Assembly: GCA_011620555.1 (NCBI GenBank)
Contig: WOYY01000039.1
Location: 1 to 64,000, forward strand
Reading direction: 5' to 3'
Source: Anaerolineaceae bacterium
GTDB lineage: Bacteria > Chloroflexota > Anaerolineae > Anaerolineales > Anaerolineaceae
DNA: 64,000 bases
The notes beneath the pieces are model-generated. The model had not been told where the DNA came from, ran no database searches, and saw only the letters and a program-made list of their open reading frames with translations. Of the stretch, positions 24,594 to 32,803 are shown in pieces. The position numbers and the translations under genes are program-made. How positions within the stretch are numbered: position 1 is the stretch's first letter; each line of letters begins with the position of its first letter.

Positions 24594-26510
24594 TCAGGGA
24601 AAAAGAGTATTAACTGTGCCAATGGCCCAATCGACCACCCAGAGCACGCCCCTGCCAAACTTCACAGCGCCCGCCCAGGCCGCCCGCTCGGCCCAGGAAA
24701 CTGCGCCACCGACCTGATCCACCACGTTCAAAACGCCATCCGGCAGGTTGCCCCAGAAACACCCCGCGCGGTTCGCCGCATCCAGACAATCAAAGGTTTT
24801 TTCACCAGCATAGTACCGGGCGCCTGCCAGGTTTGCATTGCGGTAATAGGCCTCAGCCAGATCCGTGCAGACTTTCAAGTCCACTTCGCCGGCATTCTCA
24901 TGGCAGGCCGCCAGCAAATTATCCCTAAACAAATTGTCGCAGCCCGCCTTTGGCTGTCCGAAAGCGCCTTCCGCATAACACCGGTCCAGCGATTCACAGG
25001 CAGAGGAGAAAAATAGCTCCGGCAGGAAGCCTTCGGGTAAATGGCTCAGCGCGACGCCCTCCGCCTGGCCGGCGCAGCCATCCGCGGCCGGCGCGTTCGG
25101 ATCGCAGCTTTCCGCCGCAACCGAACCGGCATAGGCCCAGTCCGACTTGCCGGCAGGGCCAACCGCCCGGACATACCAGCTGCGCAGGATGCCACAGCCC
25201 ACGTCCGGGCTGGCCCGCATTGCGCCGCGGATCTCGCTGAAAGGGACCGCCGTGATCCGCTCACCCATGCCATTTCCCGAGGCATCGGTCAAGACCAGCT
25301 TCACTTCAAACCCGCTGAGGTCGGCGTCTGAGTGCCATTCCCCATTGGACCACCCCAGCGGCCAGTTCCAGATCAAAAATTCAGGCTGCCCGGTGCGGAC
25401 CTGCGCCAGACAAGCGGCGTGATAGGCATCCCGGGCAGGACTGAGCTGATCAGCGGTCTGCTGGCACTGAGCAGCCCTGGTCGCCAGTTGGACGTGCGTC
25501 GGGCCGGGCAAATCGGTACCGTCCGCCCGCTCAGCAGTCTCGTCCGTGCTGGGCAAGGTCAGGCTGGCAAAGCTCAGTTCGCTTTCCAGTCCATTCTCAG
25601 CCACAAAAACCGTGTAGACCTCCCAAACTCCGTCCCGGTCTGGAATGAAGTCATACTGGGTCGCTTCGCTGCGGAGGTCCGCAATATGGAGCAGCCCGGA
25701 AGAACCCGGCACCCGGACATAAACCCGCACCGCTTCCACGCCCTGCCCCGGGGCATCCCAACTGACGCTGATCCGCCGGCCTTCATCAATACGGTTGGCC
25801 CGGAGGTTTGCTGGCGCAGGCACGAAGTCCTGAACCGCCGCCTGTTCCAGGGACCCGCCCTGGTTGGCAGCGATCCTTGCTGTGATTATTTGAGAGGTCG
25901 CGGTCTGCCCTGCGCTGTTGACCGCTCTGACAAACACCTGATGCTCACCAACCGCCAAAGCGCTCAAGGCCGGCGTAAAAAGCGCCTGGGGCGAGGAAGC
26001 ATAGTTTTGGGAGCCTGTCAGCCGGCCATTGACATAGAGTTCCATCCGCACCACACCAACAGGATCAATGGCTAAAGCCGAAAAATCAGAGGATGCCGCA
26101 TCGGCAATGAATTCACCATCCACAGTTCCCCGCAGGAGGATGAGCGTCTCAGGTTCAACAACCGCCGCTGGGGCCAGCTGTCCGGGCTGGTGAAGCAGGC
26201 CCAATAGCACCAGCGCCAGAAAGATCAGGAGCAGCAGGGAAAACCAGGGGAATCGGTCGCCGCTGGCGCGGCGCGATCGAACTTTTCGCTCCTGAACCTT
26301 CCTGAGATTTTTCCGGCGCGCCGATTTCCTCAGCCCGTGTTTCGTGAGGGCTTCGCCGCAGGAATCGCAGAATTCAGCGCCGATTTCATTAATATAACCA
26401 CAATGAGGGCAGGTGTTGAACAGCTTGTTCTCCCCTCGCAGAGATTCGCCGCAGCGTTCACAGACCTCCGCTTGTTCATGATTATTGTATAGACAATTAG
26501 GGCATCGCAT
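24594..26510 (-). CDS. Membrane protein with double zinc ribbon and extracellular Ig/FN3-like domains
   Basis: The 638-residue protein starts with two cytoplasmic zinc ribbons (CPNC...CERC and CPHC...CDSC, within the first 55 residues), a basic stretch, and one transmembrane helix near 90-108 (FSLLLLIFLALVLLGLL). Outside follow two beta-rich modules of Ig or FN3 type (for example VVRMELYVNGRLTG ... VGEHQVFVRAVNSAGQT and RRISVSWDAPGQGVEAVRVYVR) and a Cys-rich C-terminal part. It shares the layout of a zinc finger inside and a beta domain outside with the gene at 3994-4935, but no sequence similarity is obvious. Function unknown. Confidence 0.7.
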   Translation of the reverse strand: MRCPNCLYNNHEQAEVCERCGESLRGENKLFNTCPHCGYINEIGAEFCDSCGEALTKHGLRKSARRKNLRKVQERKVRSRRASGDRFPWFSLLLLIFLALVLLGLLHQPGQLAPAAVVEPETLILLRGTVDGEFIADAASSDFSALAIDPVGVVRMELYVNGRLTGSQNYASSPQALFTPALSALAVGEHQVFVRAVNSAGQTATSQIITARIAANQGGSLEQAAVQDFVPAPANLRANRIDEGRRISVSWDAPGQGVEAVRVYVRVPGSSGLLHIADLRSEATQYDFIPDRDGVWEVYTVFVAENGLESELSFASLTLPSTDETAERADGTDLPGPTHVQLATRAAQCQQTADQLSPARDAYHAACLAQVRTGQPEFLIWNWPLGWSNGEWHSDADLSGFEVKLVLTDASGNGMGERITAVPFSEIRGAMRASPDVGCGILRSWYVRAVGPAGKSDWAYAGSVAAESCDPNAPAADGCAGQAEGVALSHLPEGFLPELFFSSACESLDRCYAEGAFGQPKAGCDNLFRDNLLAACHENAGEVDLKVCTDLAEAYYRNANLAGARYYAGEKTFDCLDAANRAGCFWGNLPDGVLNVVDQVGGAVSWAERAAWAGAVKFGRGVLWVVDWAIGTVNTLFP

Positions 26511-26599
26511 TTGACCTCCTACGCCAACTTGTCTGCACCAATAAGGGAACTAATTCTAGATTAATGAAATAAAAGCTCCCTGTCAAGACCCGGTTACGG

Positions 26600-26633
26600 A
26601 AATAAAAACGCATCGCCTAGCAAAGGCGATGCG
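26600..26633 (-). terminator. Intrinsic terminator of the FkbM gene
   Basis: On the minus strand CGCATCGCCT/AGGCGATGCG with a 5-nt loop, followed by TTTTTATTT, about 90 bp beyond the FkbM stop codon. Confidence 0.75.
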
Positions 26634-26723
26634 AATAATGGTAGTACCGGTTGGTTATTTGTTTTTCCTGCCGCTTTCAATACCAGTATAGAAGACAGCC
26701 GTGAAGATTGTATTCAGAGAATG

Positions 26724-27509
26724 TTAAAACCTGGTTTCGGATTGGTTATCATCCAGAACAGGCCCGACCTCGCTGGGCCGGGCAATCAATTCCTTGGTCG
26801 CAGTCAGAGATTTCCCATCCAAAATATCAAATTCATACCCTAATTGATCTAACATCTCAATGGTGGGTAGGTGAGCTTCCCGCTGGTGGGTATCCAAAAA
26901 CAGGATCGGATGATACTTTTCCAGCAATTGCCTGGCCCCCTTGAGGACCTCGAATTCCGCACCTTCCACGTCCACCTTCATATAATCCGGCGGACGCAGC
27001 TCACCCGCTGCCAGCTGGTCATCCAGGCAGACCATCCTGACCGTGATGCCGCCCGCCTCGGCCAGGTGCCCCATTGCGCTGCTGGCGCCCAGGTCAAAAT
27101 GGGCCTCACCGCCGTGATCTGACACAGCGGCTTCAATCACTTCAATGTTCTCCAGCTGGTTGATCGCGATATGCTTCCTGAGATATTCGATGTTCCGCGG
27201 CAGCGGCTCAAAGGCGTAAACCCGGCCGGTCGGCCCCGCCAGTTTGGCGGCCAAAAGGCTGAAATATCCCACATTGGCGCCGATATCATAAGTGACAGCC
27301 CCGGGTGGGATCAGCCGTTCAAAGGCCTGGCGCTTATTCATTTCATAGCTGCCCAGCCAATAGCCGTGTTCGCCGGCGCCCACGATCCATTTTGTGCCGC
27401 GCAGGCGTCCCTGCTGGATCGGCAGGGACATCTTTTTGGGGATCAGCCGCAGGGGCAGCCGCAACAGCCTGCCCCAAAAACTGCGATAATTAATTTTAGA
27501 AAAATTCAT
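26724..27509 (-). CDS. FkbM family methyltransferase
   Basis: The 261-residue protein shows the FkbM set: VTYDIGANVGYFSLLAAKL (SAM loop), VYAFEPLPRNIEYLRKHIAIN, and YMKVDVEGAEFEVLKGA near the C-terminal third. FkbM enzymes O-methylate sugars, lipids or secondary metabolites. No glycan or polyketide cluster is beside it, so the acceptor is open. It is transcribed alone, divergent from the acyltransferase gene, and has a strong terminator. Confidence 0.8.
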   Translation of the reverse strand: MNFSKINYRSFWGRLLRLPLRLIPKKMSLPIQQGRLRGTKWIVGAGEHGYWLGSYEMNKRQAFERLIPPGAVTYDIGANVGYFSLLAAKLAGPTGRVYAFEPLPRNIEYLRKHIAINQLENIEVIEAAVSDHGGEAHFDLGASSAMGHLAEAGGITVRMVCLDDQLAAGELRPPDYMKVDVEGAEFEVLKGARQLLEKYHPILFLDTHQREAHLPTIEMLDQLGYEFDILDGKSLTATKELIARPSEVGPVLDDNQSETRF

Positions 27510-27688
27510 TGCGCCTCAACAGAACTAGCGCCTCAAATGGGCGGCCTAATTATACTTGCCAACTGCCCGATGGATTGTAACCCAGCTCGACGGGATGCAT
27601 TATAATAAGTCGGGTCGCAAATCCCCTATTTTTAAACATCCACCGCGGCTCAATATAATTTCAACAGCCAACTGAGAAAGCGCCTGAG

Positions 27689-28804
27689 ATGGATTCTGCC
27701 GCCAAGCCAATCCCATATCCCCGCAAGACCCTGCTCCGGAAGACAATGAGCGCCCTTTCCCGGACTTTTTTAAGTCTGCTGGCCGAAGTGGAAATTCACG
27801 GGCGCGACAAACTGCCCAAAAAAGGACCTCTGATTTTGGCTGGGAACCATGTCGCCGAACTGGAAGCGGCTATGATGATCGCTTACACGCCCGGTCAGGT
27901 CGAATTTATCGGCAATGGGGATATCCCTTTCGATCCCAACTATGCTTTCTTCGCCAAGTCTTACGGGTTGATCCCGATCAACCGCGGAAATCTGGACAGA
28001 GACGGGCTGTACGCAGCCTTATCCATCCTCGAACAGGGCGGCATTCTGGGGGTCTTCCCGGAAGGCGGCATCTGGGACCCAGCCCAGATGCAGGCGCAGC
28101 CCGGTGTGGCCTGGCTGAGCTACAAAGCCCAGGCCCCAATTTTGCCGGTTGGCTTTGGCGGCCTCAAAGGCGGCTTGGGGAAAGCGCTGCACCTCAAACG
28201 GCCTAAATTGGTGATGAATGTCGGCGACCTTCTGCCGCCGGTGACGGTCGAAGCCAATCAAAAGGCCCTCAAAGCCAACCTTGAGCAGGCAGCCCAAACC
28301 GTTCTGGAAAGGATCAACGATCTGGTCCCACCCGAGGACCTGCAACCATTCAACCGGCATGAGGAGGAAAAACACCGTCTGCAGATCAAGGTGCTGGGGA
28401 AAGGTGGCAGCATCGAAATTCCCGAGGAACTGAAGATCCGGCACGGGGCAGCCTATGCCCAATTCCTTTTTTACCCCACCCTGATGGATGTGCTTTACCG
28501 CAACCTGCGCCTGCCGATCCGCAGCATTAGAACCGTCAATAAATATCTGCCGCCCGAGGAACTGCTGACAGCCTGGCAGGCGATTCTCGACTATCTGGAA
28601 GAAAATCCCGGCTTTTTCACCTATCGCTTCGGTGTCCAGCGCGGCCTGGAAGTGAGGGAAGCGCTGCTGGAACTGCAACGTTTAGGCAAATGGGCCCAAA
28701 AGAAAGATTACACTCTCAAACTCAATCCAATTCGCCGCTTCCGCAACACCAGGACGGGCGCCTTGGTGATTGAGCGCGGGGGCTGCTTCCCGCCCAATAT
28801 GTAA
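27689..28804 (+). CDS. PlsC-like acyltransferase with extra C-terminal domain
   Basis: Residues 35-210 form a PlsC-type 1-acylglycerol-3-phosphate acyltransferase domain with FPEGGIWDP as motif III. The catalytic HX4D motif reads NHVAELE, so aspartate is replaced by glutamate; the neighbouring IPINRGN motif is intact. About 150 further residues, starting around PFNRHEEEKHRL, form a domain I do not recognise. At 371 residues it is much longer than ordinary PlsC. It should acylate a lipid precursor at the membrane, though the unusual catalytic residue leaves activity open. A TATAAT at 27600-27605 about 85 bp upstream may be its promoter. Confidence 0.7.
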   Translation: MDSAAKPIPYPRKTLLRKTMSALSRTFLSLLAEVEIHGRDKLPKKGPLILAGNHVAELEAAMMIAYTPGQVEFIGNGDIPFDPNYAFFAKSYGLIPINRGNLDRDGLYAALSILEQGGILGVFPEGGIWDPAQMQAQPGVAWLSYKAQAPILPVGFGGLKGGLGKALHLKRPKLVMNVGDLLPPVTVEANQKALKANLEQAAQTVLERINDLVPPEDLQPFNRHEEEKHRLQIKVLGKGGSIEIPEELKIRHGAAYAQFLFYPTLMDVLYRNLRLPIRSIRTVNKYLPPEELLTAWQAILDYLEENPGFFTYRFGVQRGLEVREALLELQRLGKWAQKKDYTLKLNPIRRFRNTRTGALVIERGGCFPPNM

Positions 28805-28866
28805 AAAACCTCACTCTGAGCTGCAAAAACAGGCTCCCGCATTTTCGGAGGGTCTGCCCATTTAAC

Positions 28867-30231
28867 TTAATTTTCCCAGTGCAGGATCCGCCCCCAGGTC
28901 GGAGAAACGGTCAGGCTGAGTTGCCCGCCCTCAATCCGGAAGGTTTCACCGGGGTTCAGCCCATCGACCAACCGGCCGCTCTGCCAGGGCAGCCCCTCCA
29001 GGTGGAGTTCTGCGGGCTGGTCTGCGCTGTTGAGGACAGTCAGGGCCGAATCGCCTTCAAACCGGCGCAGGAAGGCCAATTGGTTGGGCTGGACCCAAAC
29101 CTCACGGTAGCTGCCCCATAAGATCGCCCGGGATTGCCTGCGCAGCTCAACCAGCCGCTGGATCACCCCAGGCAGATCAGGCTGCGGGGGATGGCTTTCC
29201 AATGCGTTCAAATCCAGAGCCGGACGAAGAGGAACATCGCTGTAGGGTTCCTTGACGGCATCCAAACCAAACTCGCTGCCATAATAGACCGAGGGAATGC
29301 CGGGCATGGTGAAGAGCAAGATGTACAAGGGGTAAAGCAGGACTTTGTTCTCAAATTTGCTGGCGACCCGGTCCACATCGTGGTTATCAACGAAATTATA
29401 GAAAAGCAGGTCCTGATAAAGCCCCTGAGGGCCAAACTGACGCTTAAGTCCAGAGGCGATCTCAAAATAGTTGTTTTCCGCCAGGCTGGAGTAGAGACCC
29501 TTGTAACATTCATAGTTTGTGACGGAATCGAGCGTTTCGGGGTTGACCCACTGCCGGTAATCCCCTTGGATCACCTCGCCCATCAGCCAGAAATCCGACC
29601 GGCGGGATTTGGTGAAACCGTGCAAGGCCCGCAAAAAGTCCAGATCGATGCAATCCGCGGCGTCCAGGCGCAGCCCGTCAATGCCGAATTGGTCCATCCA
29701 GAGCGCAACGGCGTCAAAAAGGTGCGCGCGGACGTGAGGGTGGGCCAGGTTGAGCTTGACCAAACTGTGATGCCCCTGCCAGCCCTCATATTCAAACGGG
29801 TCCCCAAAGGGCGACTGGCTGCCAAAACGCAGGTTTTGGAACCAATCCCGATAGGCTGATTTTTCGCCGTGAGTCTGGACATCCTTGAAAGCCCAGAAAT
29901 CGCGGCCGACATGGTTGAAGACCCCATCCAGCACCAGCTTCAGCCCCCGGCGATGCAATTCCTCAGCAAAACGGGCAAAGTTCTCTTGGGTCCCCAGACG
30001 ATTGTCAATTTGGTAGTAATCCATCGTGTCGTAACCGTGGCTGGTGGACTGGAAAATGGGTCCAAGGTAGAGCGAATCCAAACCCAGCGTCTGCATGTGA
30101 TCCAACCAGGGATAAAGCGCATCCAGCCGGTTAACCGTATTGAAATCGTTTTGCAAAGGTGCATCGCACAAACCAAGCGGGTAAATATGATAGAACGTGG
30201 CATCCCGCCACCATTGCGTATTTATGTTCAA
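28867..30231 (-). CDS. Alpha-amylase family (GH13) glycosidase
   Basis: The 454-residue enzyme has no signal peptide and should work on intracellular oligosaccharides. The four GH13 regions are all present: DGVFNHVG (I), GLRLDAADCI with the nucleophile aspartate (II), LMGEVIQGD with the acid glutamate (III), and FVDNHDVDR with the third aspartate (IV). The compact length and the start WWRDATFYHIYPLGLCDAP place it near cyclomaltodextrinase and maltogenic-type enzymes, but specificity is not clear. It is a single gene next to a TetR regulator on the same strand, with an 86-bp gap. Confidence 0.85.
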   Translation of the reverse strand: MNINTQWWRDATFYHIYPLGLCDAPLQNDFNTVNRLDALYPWLDHMQTLGLDSLYLGPIFQSTSHGYDTMDYYQIDNRLGTQENFARFAEELHRRGLKLVLDGVFNHVGRDFWAFKDVQTHGEKSAYRDWFQNLRFGSQSPFGDPFEYEGWQGHHSLVKLNLAHPHVRAHLFDAVALWMDQFGIDGLRLDAADCIDLDFLRALHGFTKSRRSDFWLMGEVIQGDYRQWVNPETLDSVTNYECYKGLYSSLAENNYFEIASGLKRQFGPQGLYQDLLFYNFVDNHDVDRVASKFENKVLLYPLYILLFTMPGIPSVYYGSEFGLDAVKEPYSDVPLRPALDLNALESHPPQPDLPGVIQRLVELRRQSRAILWGSYREVWVQPNQLAFLRRFEGDSALTVLNSADQPAELHLEGLPWQSGRLVDGLNPGETFRIEGGQLSLTVSPTWGRILHWEN

Positions 30232-30317
30232 AATTGCTCCTTAAAATTAGCTGAATTACCGGTAGATATACTATGAATTATGGATTAGTTTTTTGTGTTC
30301 CCCGGGTTCAACGCGCG

Positions 30318-30884
30318 CTAACTGAAAATACCATGCAGGAACTGGTGGACGGTGAGATAGGCAAGCTCATCGTTCAATTCGAGGGTGTCATTGAGATAGA
30401 GGCCGATCATCGCATTGATCTGCCCCAAAAAGCCGGCGGCATAGCGTTTATGCCGGCCGCGCAGGTTGCCGTGATCTTCGGCGGCCTGAGTAAAAACCTG
30501 TTCGAGAATCTCATACTGCTCTTGCGAAAATGGCCGGATGGCCTGATTGGCTTCGCTCTCCGGGGGCGCAAATTTCATCGCCATCTGCATTCGGTAGAAC
30601 GTTTTATTCTCCTGAGCGAACTGGAAATAGGCCTGGGCAATCGTTTCGAGCGTGAGAACCAGGTCGCCCTGGTAAGTTGCGGCCCGCAGAAGCCGTTCCA
30701 GCATCGGTCCGCCTTCCCGCCGCAGCAGCGCATCCAGCAGACCGCGTTTGCTCAGGAAATAATGATACAAGGTGGGCTTGGTCACGCCGACGGCCTCCAC
30801 CACTTCCCGAACGCCTACAGCGTCATAGCCCCTCTGGCTGAAAAGTTCCAGCGCCCGATCCATTAACTCTTGTTTGTTGTCCAT
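30318..30884 (-). CDS. TetR family transcriptional regulator
   Basis: The 188-residue protein has a typical TetR helix-turn-helix in the first 55 residues (LMDRALELFSQRGYDAVGV ... VTKPTLYHYFLSKRGLL) and a helical ligand domain. A perfect 16-bp palindrome 10 bp upstream of its start codon is a likely autoregulatory operator. Its target may be itself, the adjacent GH13 gene downstream on the same strand, or the nitroreductase gene upstream; none of these is proven. Confidence 0.85.
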   Translation of the reverse strand: MDNKQELMDRALELFSQRGYDAVGVREVVEAVGVTKPTLYHYFLSKRGLLDALLRREGGPMLERLLRAATYQGDLVLTLETIAQAYFQFAQENKTFYRMQMAMKFAPPESEANQAIRPFSQEQYEILEQVFTQAAEDHGNLRGRHKRYAAGFLGQINAMIGLYLNDTLELNDELAYLTVHQFLHGIFS

Positions 30885-30894
30885 ACTTTGAGTC

Positions 30895-30910
30895 TATACC
30901 GATCGGTATA
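30895..30910. promoter_or_regulatory. TetR-type operator, perfect palindrome
   Basis: TATACCGATCGGTATA is a perfect 16-bp inverted repeat directly upstream of the TetR gene and overlapping where its promoter should be. Autorepression is inferred. Confidence 0.65.
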
Positions 30911-31012
30911 ATTTGTCAAGTCAGCGCTCCCCAAAGCTTCCGCCATTTTGGCCCTGAATTAAAAGAGCGCAGGCGCTGGCTGCGCGCCTCTGCTCACAAA
31001 GCCGTTTGTTCG

Positions 31013-31591
31013 TTATTCGACGTAAACCGTCACGTCAGCGACAGGCTTCCTCGGCCCCGGACGGGGCTGATGGTCCGCGTAACTGAGCGAGACGGCCGCA
31101 ATCATCTCGCCCTTTTCACCCAGCCAGGCGCAGAGTTCCTCATAGCCAAAATAAACGTCGCAGATCCAGAGCGACCCCACCCCGAGGTCGGTGGCCGCCA
31201 GCAGCATGTTCTCAATGGCCGCCCCGACAGACTGGACATCCACCAGATCAGCGTACACTTCCAGCCTGTCCCGCGGCAAAAGCGGATGCCGGCTGGTCGG
31301 GTTGAAAACGAAGATCGTTACCGGCGCCTGTTCCAGCACCCGGAGTGTGTAGCGCGCACTGCCGGTGTTGATTCCCTGACTCCCCAAACGGTCCATCCCC
31401 TTTTGCATCTCAACCATCATTTCAGCGCGCTTCTCGCCCCGCACCACATAAAATTTCCAGGGCTGTTTGTTCTTTCCGGAGGGCGCCAGAGTGGCCGCCG
31501 TCAGGATCTTTTCCAAAACATCCTGGGGGATGGGATCAGCCTTGAATTTACGGATGCTTTGGCGTTTGACGATGGCGGCAAAGGTCTCCAT
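31013..31591 (-). CDS. Nitroreductase family protein
   Basis: The 192-residue protein is an FMN-dependent nitroreductase-type flavoprotein: AIVKRQSIRKFKADPIP and TLAPSGKNKQPWKFYVV bind FMN, and GAAIENMLLAATDLGVGSLWI is the second family signature. It would reduce nitro compounds, quinones or related acceptors with NAD(P)H in the cytoplasm. It lies upstream of the TetR gene on the same strand (129 bp gap), so both may respond to the same signal. A decayed OsmC-like gene lies further upstream. Confidence 0.85.
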   Translation of the reverse strand: METFAAIVKRQSIRKFKADPIPQDVLEKILTAATLAPSGKNKQPWKFYVVRGEKRAEMMVEMQKGMDRLGSQGINTGSARYTLRVLEQAPVTIFVFNPTSRHPLLPRDRLEVYADLVDVQSVGAAIENMLLAATDLGVGSLWICDVYFGYEELCAWLGEKGEMIAAVSLSYADHQPRPGPRKPVADVTVYVE

Positions 31592-31622
31592 GCTCGCTTA
31601 TCCTTTCTTTTTTTAGGCTCTT

Positions 31623-31866
31623 CTAAGTTACCTGGTCAAATTCAGGGCAGTAGCGCACAAGACCCGAAAGCCCTTGCAGCAGCTGGGAGCGATAAACTTT
31701 GACCATGAAAGCTTCGGGGGACACTCCCTCATAGGCGCACCGCAGCTGATGCAGCTGAGCAGGCACAAAATCAAACTGGGGGTAATAGCCCGTCGGTCAT
31801 AATCTCATAAGGGCCATAATGCGCATCCACTCGCGCCCCTCCGGGGAAATCAATTACCATATCCAT
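31623..31866 (-). pseudogene. Decayed OsmC-like gene
   Basis: An ATG at 31866 with AGGAG upstream opens MDMVIDFPGGARVDAHYGP, which is the N-terminus of an OsmC-family peroxiredoxin-like protein (FPGG-x-RVDA). The frame stops after about 31 codons. Other frames to 31623 read pieces such as PQFDFVP, compatible with the family's PAPFDLF segment, so at least one frameshift and a large deletion have occurred. The catalytic cysteines cannot be placed. Confidence 0.4.
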
Positions 31867-31944
31867 AAGGCCAACTCCTCTTTATCTCGTGAATTTTCTT
31901 TTCGATGCGCTTATGCATCAAAGGTTACACATTTAGAGGGTGGT

Positions 31945-32310
31945 TTCTTAATCCAATTAATTCAGATTAATTGATTTAAGAATCTTAAATTAGTAGTAAT
32001 CGTAGGGGCTGTGGAAAAGTGGATAAACGCTGTAACAGGCGGCTTTCCTTTGCTCGGAGACATTTAATTCAGGAGTTAAAACCTGGCGCACCCCAAAATG
32101 CGGGCTTCAACCGCCCATAAATTCTCCCCAAGGACCTGGGGAAGGAAAGGGGATAAAACCCGCCCGCCTGGGGAAAAGGCTTTGGAAGGGTTTGAATCCG
32201 AAAAATTATCCCGAATCTATCCAAAGTCAGGCCGCGGGATTCTTGGAAAATTTGAGCGAGTTATCCACATTTCGTATAAGTTATCCACAGTTTTCGGGGG
32301 GTTATCCACA
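31945..32310. other. Candidate chromosomal replication origin (oriC)
   Basis: The left end is AT-rich (about 75 percent A+T over 31921-32000) and holds a 38-bp inverted repeat, TTCTTAA-CAATTAAT-tcag-ATTAATTG-TTAAGAA, at 31945-31982. The right end has three exact DnaA boxes TTATCCACA in the same orientation at 32261, 32281 and 32302, spaced 20 and 21 bp (two helical turns). Weaker boxes are at 32010, 32018 and 32206. No gene fits in this stretch. Two parS sites lie 7.6 kb to the left. dnaA is not in the window. Confidence 0.6.
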
Positions 32311-32392
32311 GTTGGAGGATCTTTTCGCAGCTGACGGCCCCCGCCAAGGGTCAACTTCGATCTGAGGGCTGTTCGCGATCTTCCTCGTTTCA

Positions 32393-32803
32393 ATGGCGGC
32401 CTGGGGTCTCTCCGTGCTCTTCATGGAGGTTTCCCCGATCATGGAGACGCTGATGCTCACCCTGTTCTTCCTGGGCGTGCAGTCAGTGATTTTCTGCCTG
32501 ATCCCCCTTGGCGATTCCAACGGGAAGGATATCTTTGAATGGAAAAAGGGAGTTTGGAGCGCCTTCAGCCCGATCAGCCTGGCGGTCTTTGTCACCATGA
32601 TCTTCATGCCCGCCTTCACCGATGTGGACGCCATGCGCCAGAACGACTACCTCACGATCTATATCATCGGAGGCGTGCTTGCCCTGATCTCAGGGCTGTT
32701 ATGGGCGGCGGACAAGTGGCGCTGGTTTGAGGAAAAAGAGCCGATCAAAGCTGATTCTGAACGACCTGAACCGTCTGATCCGCCCTCGGGCGATCAAACG
32801 TAG
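32393..32803 (+). CDS. Small membrane protein, possibly 5'-truncated
   Basis: The 136-residue protein has about four transmembrane helices (around MAAWGLSVLFM, IMETLMLTLFFLGVQSVIF, ISLAVFVTMIFMPAF, YLTIYIIGGVLALISGLLW) and a charged tail. The codons before the ATG (GLFAIFLVS) continue the first helix back to an in-frame TGA at about 32363, and no ribosome binding site precedes the ATG, so the real 5' end may be lost or may use a rare start codon. I do not recognise the family. It abuts the DnaA-box cluster and its end overlaps the convergent nucleotidyltransferase gene by 10 bp. Confidence 0.5.
   Translation: MAAWGLSVLFMEVSPIMETLMLTLFFLGVQSVIFCLIPLGDSNGKDIFEWKKGVWSAFSPISLAVFVTMIFMPAFTDVDAMRQNDYLTIYIIGGVLALISGLLWAADKWRWFEEKEPIKADSERPEPSDPPSGDQT

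Noticed and set aside
24349-24717. Plus-strand frame containing FHVKQ from the second parS site
   Set aside because: The similarity to parS-opening genes comes only from the palindrome itself; the rest is not coding-like and overlaps the zinc-ribbon gene.
32098-32334. 78-codon frame within the candidate origin
   Set aside because: It runs through the DnaA boxes, is rich in Lys/Gly/Ser and resembles no protein.
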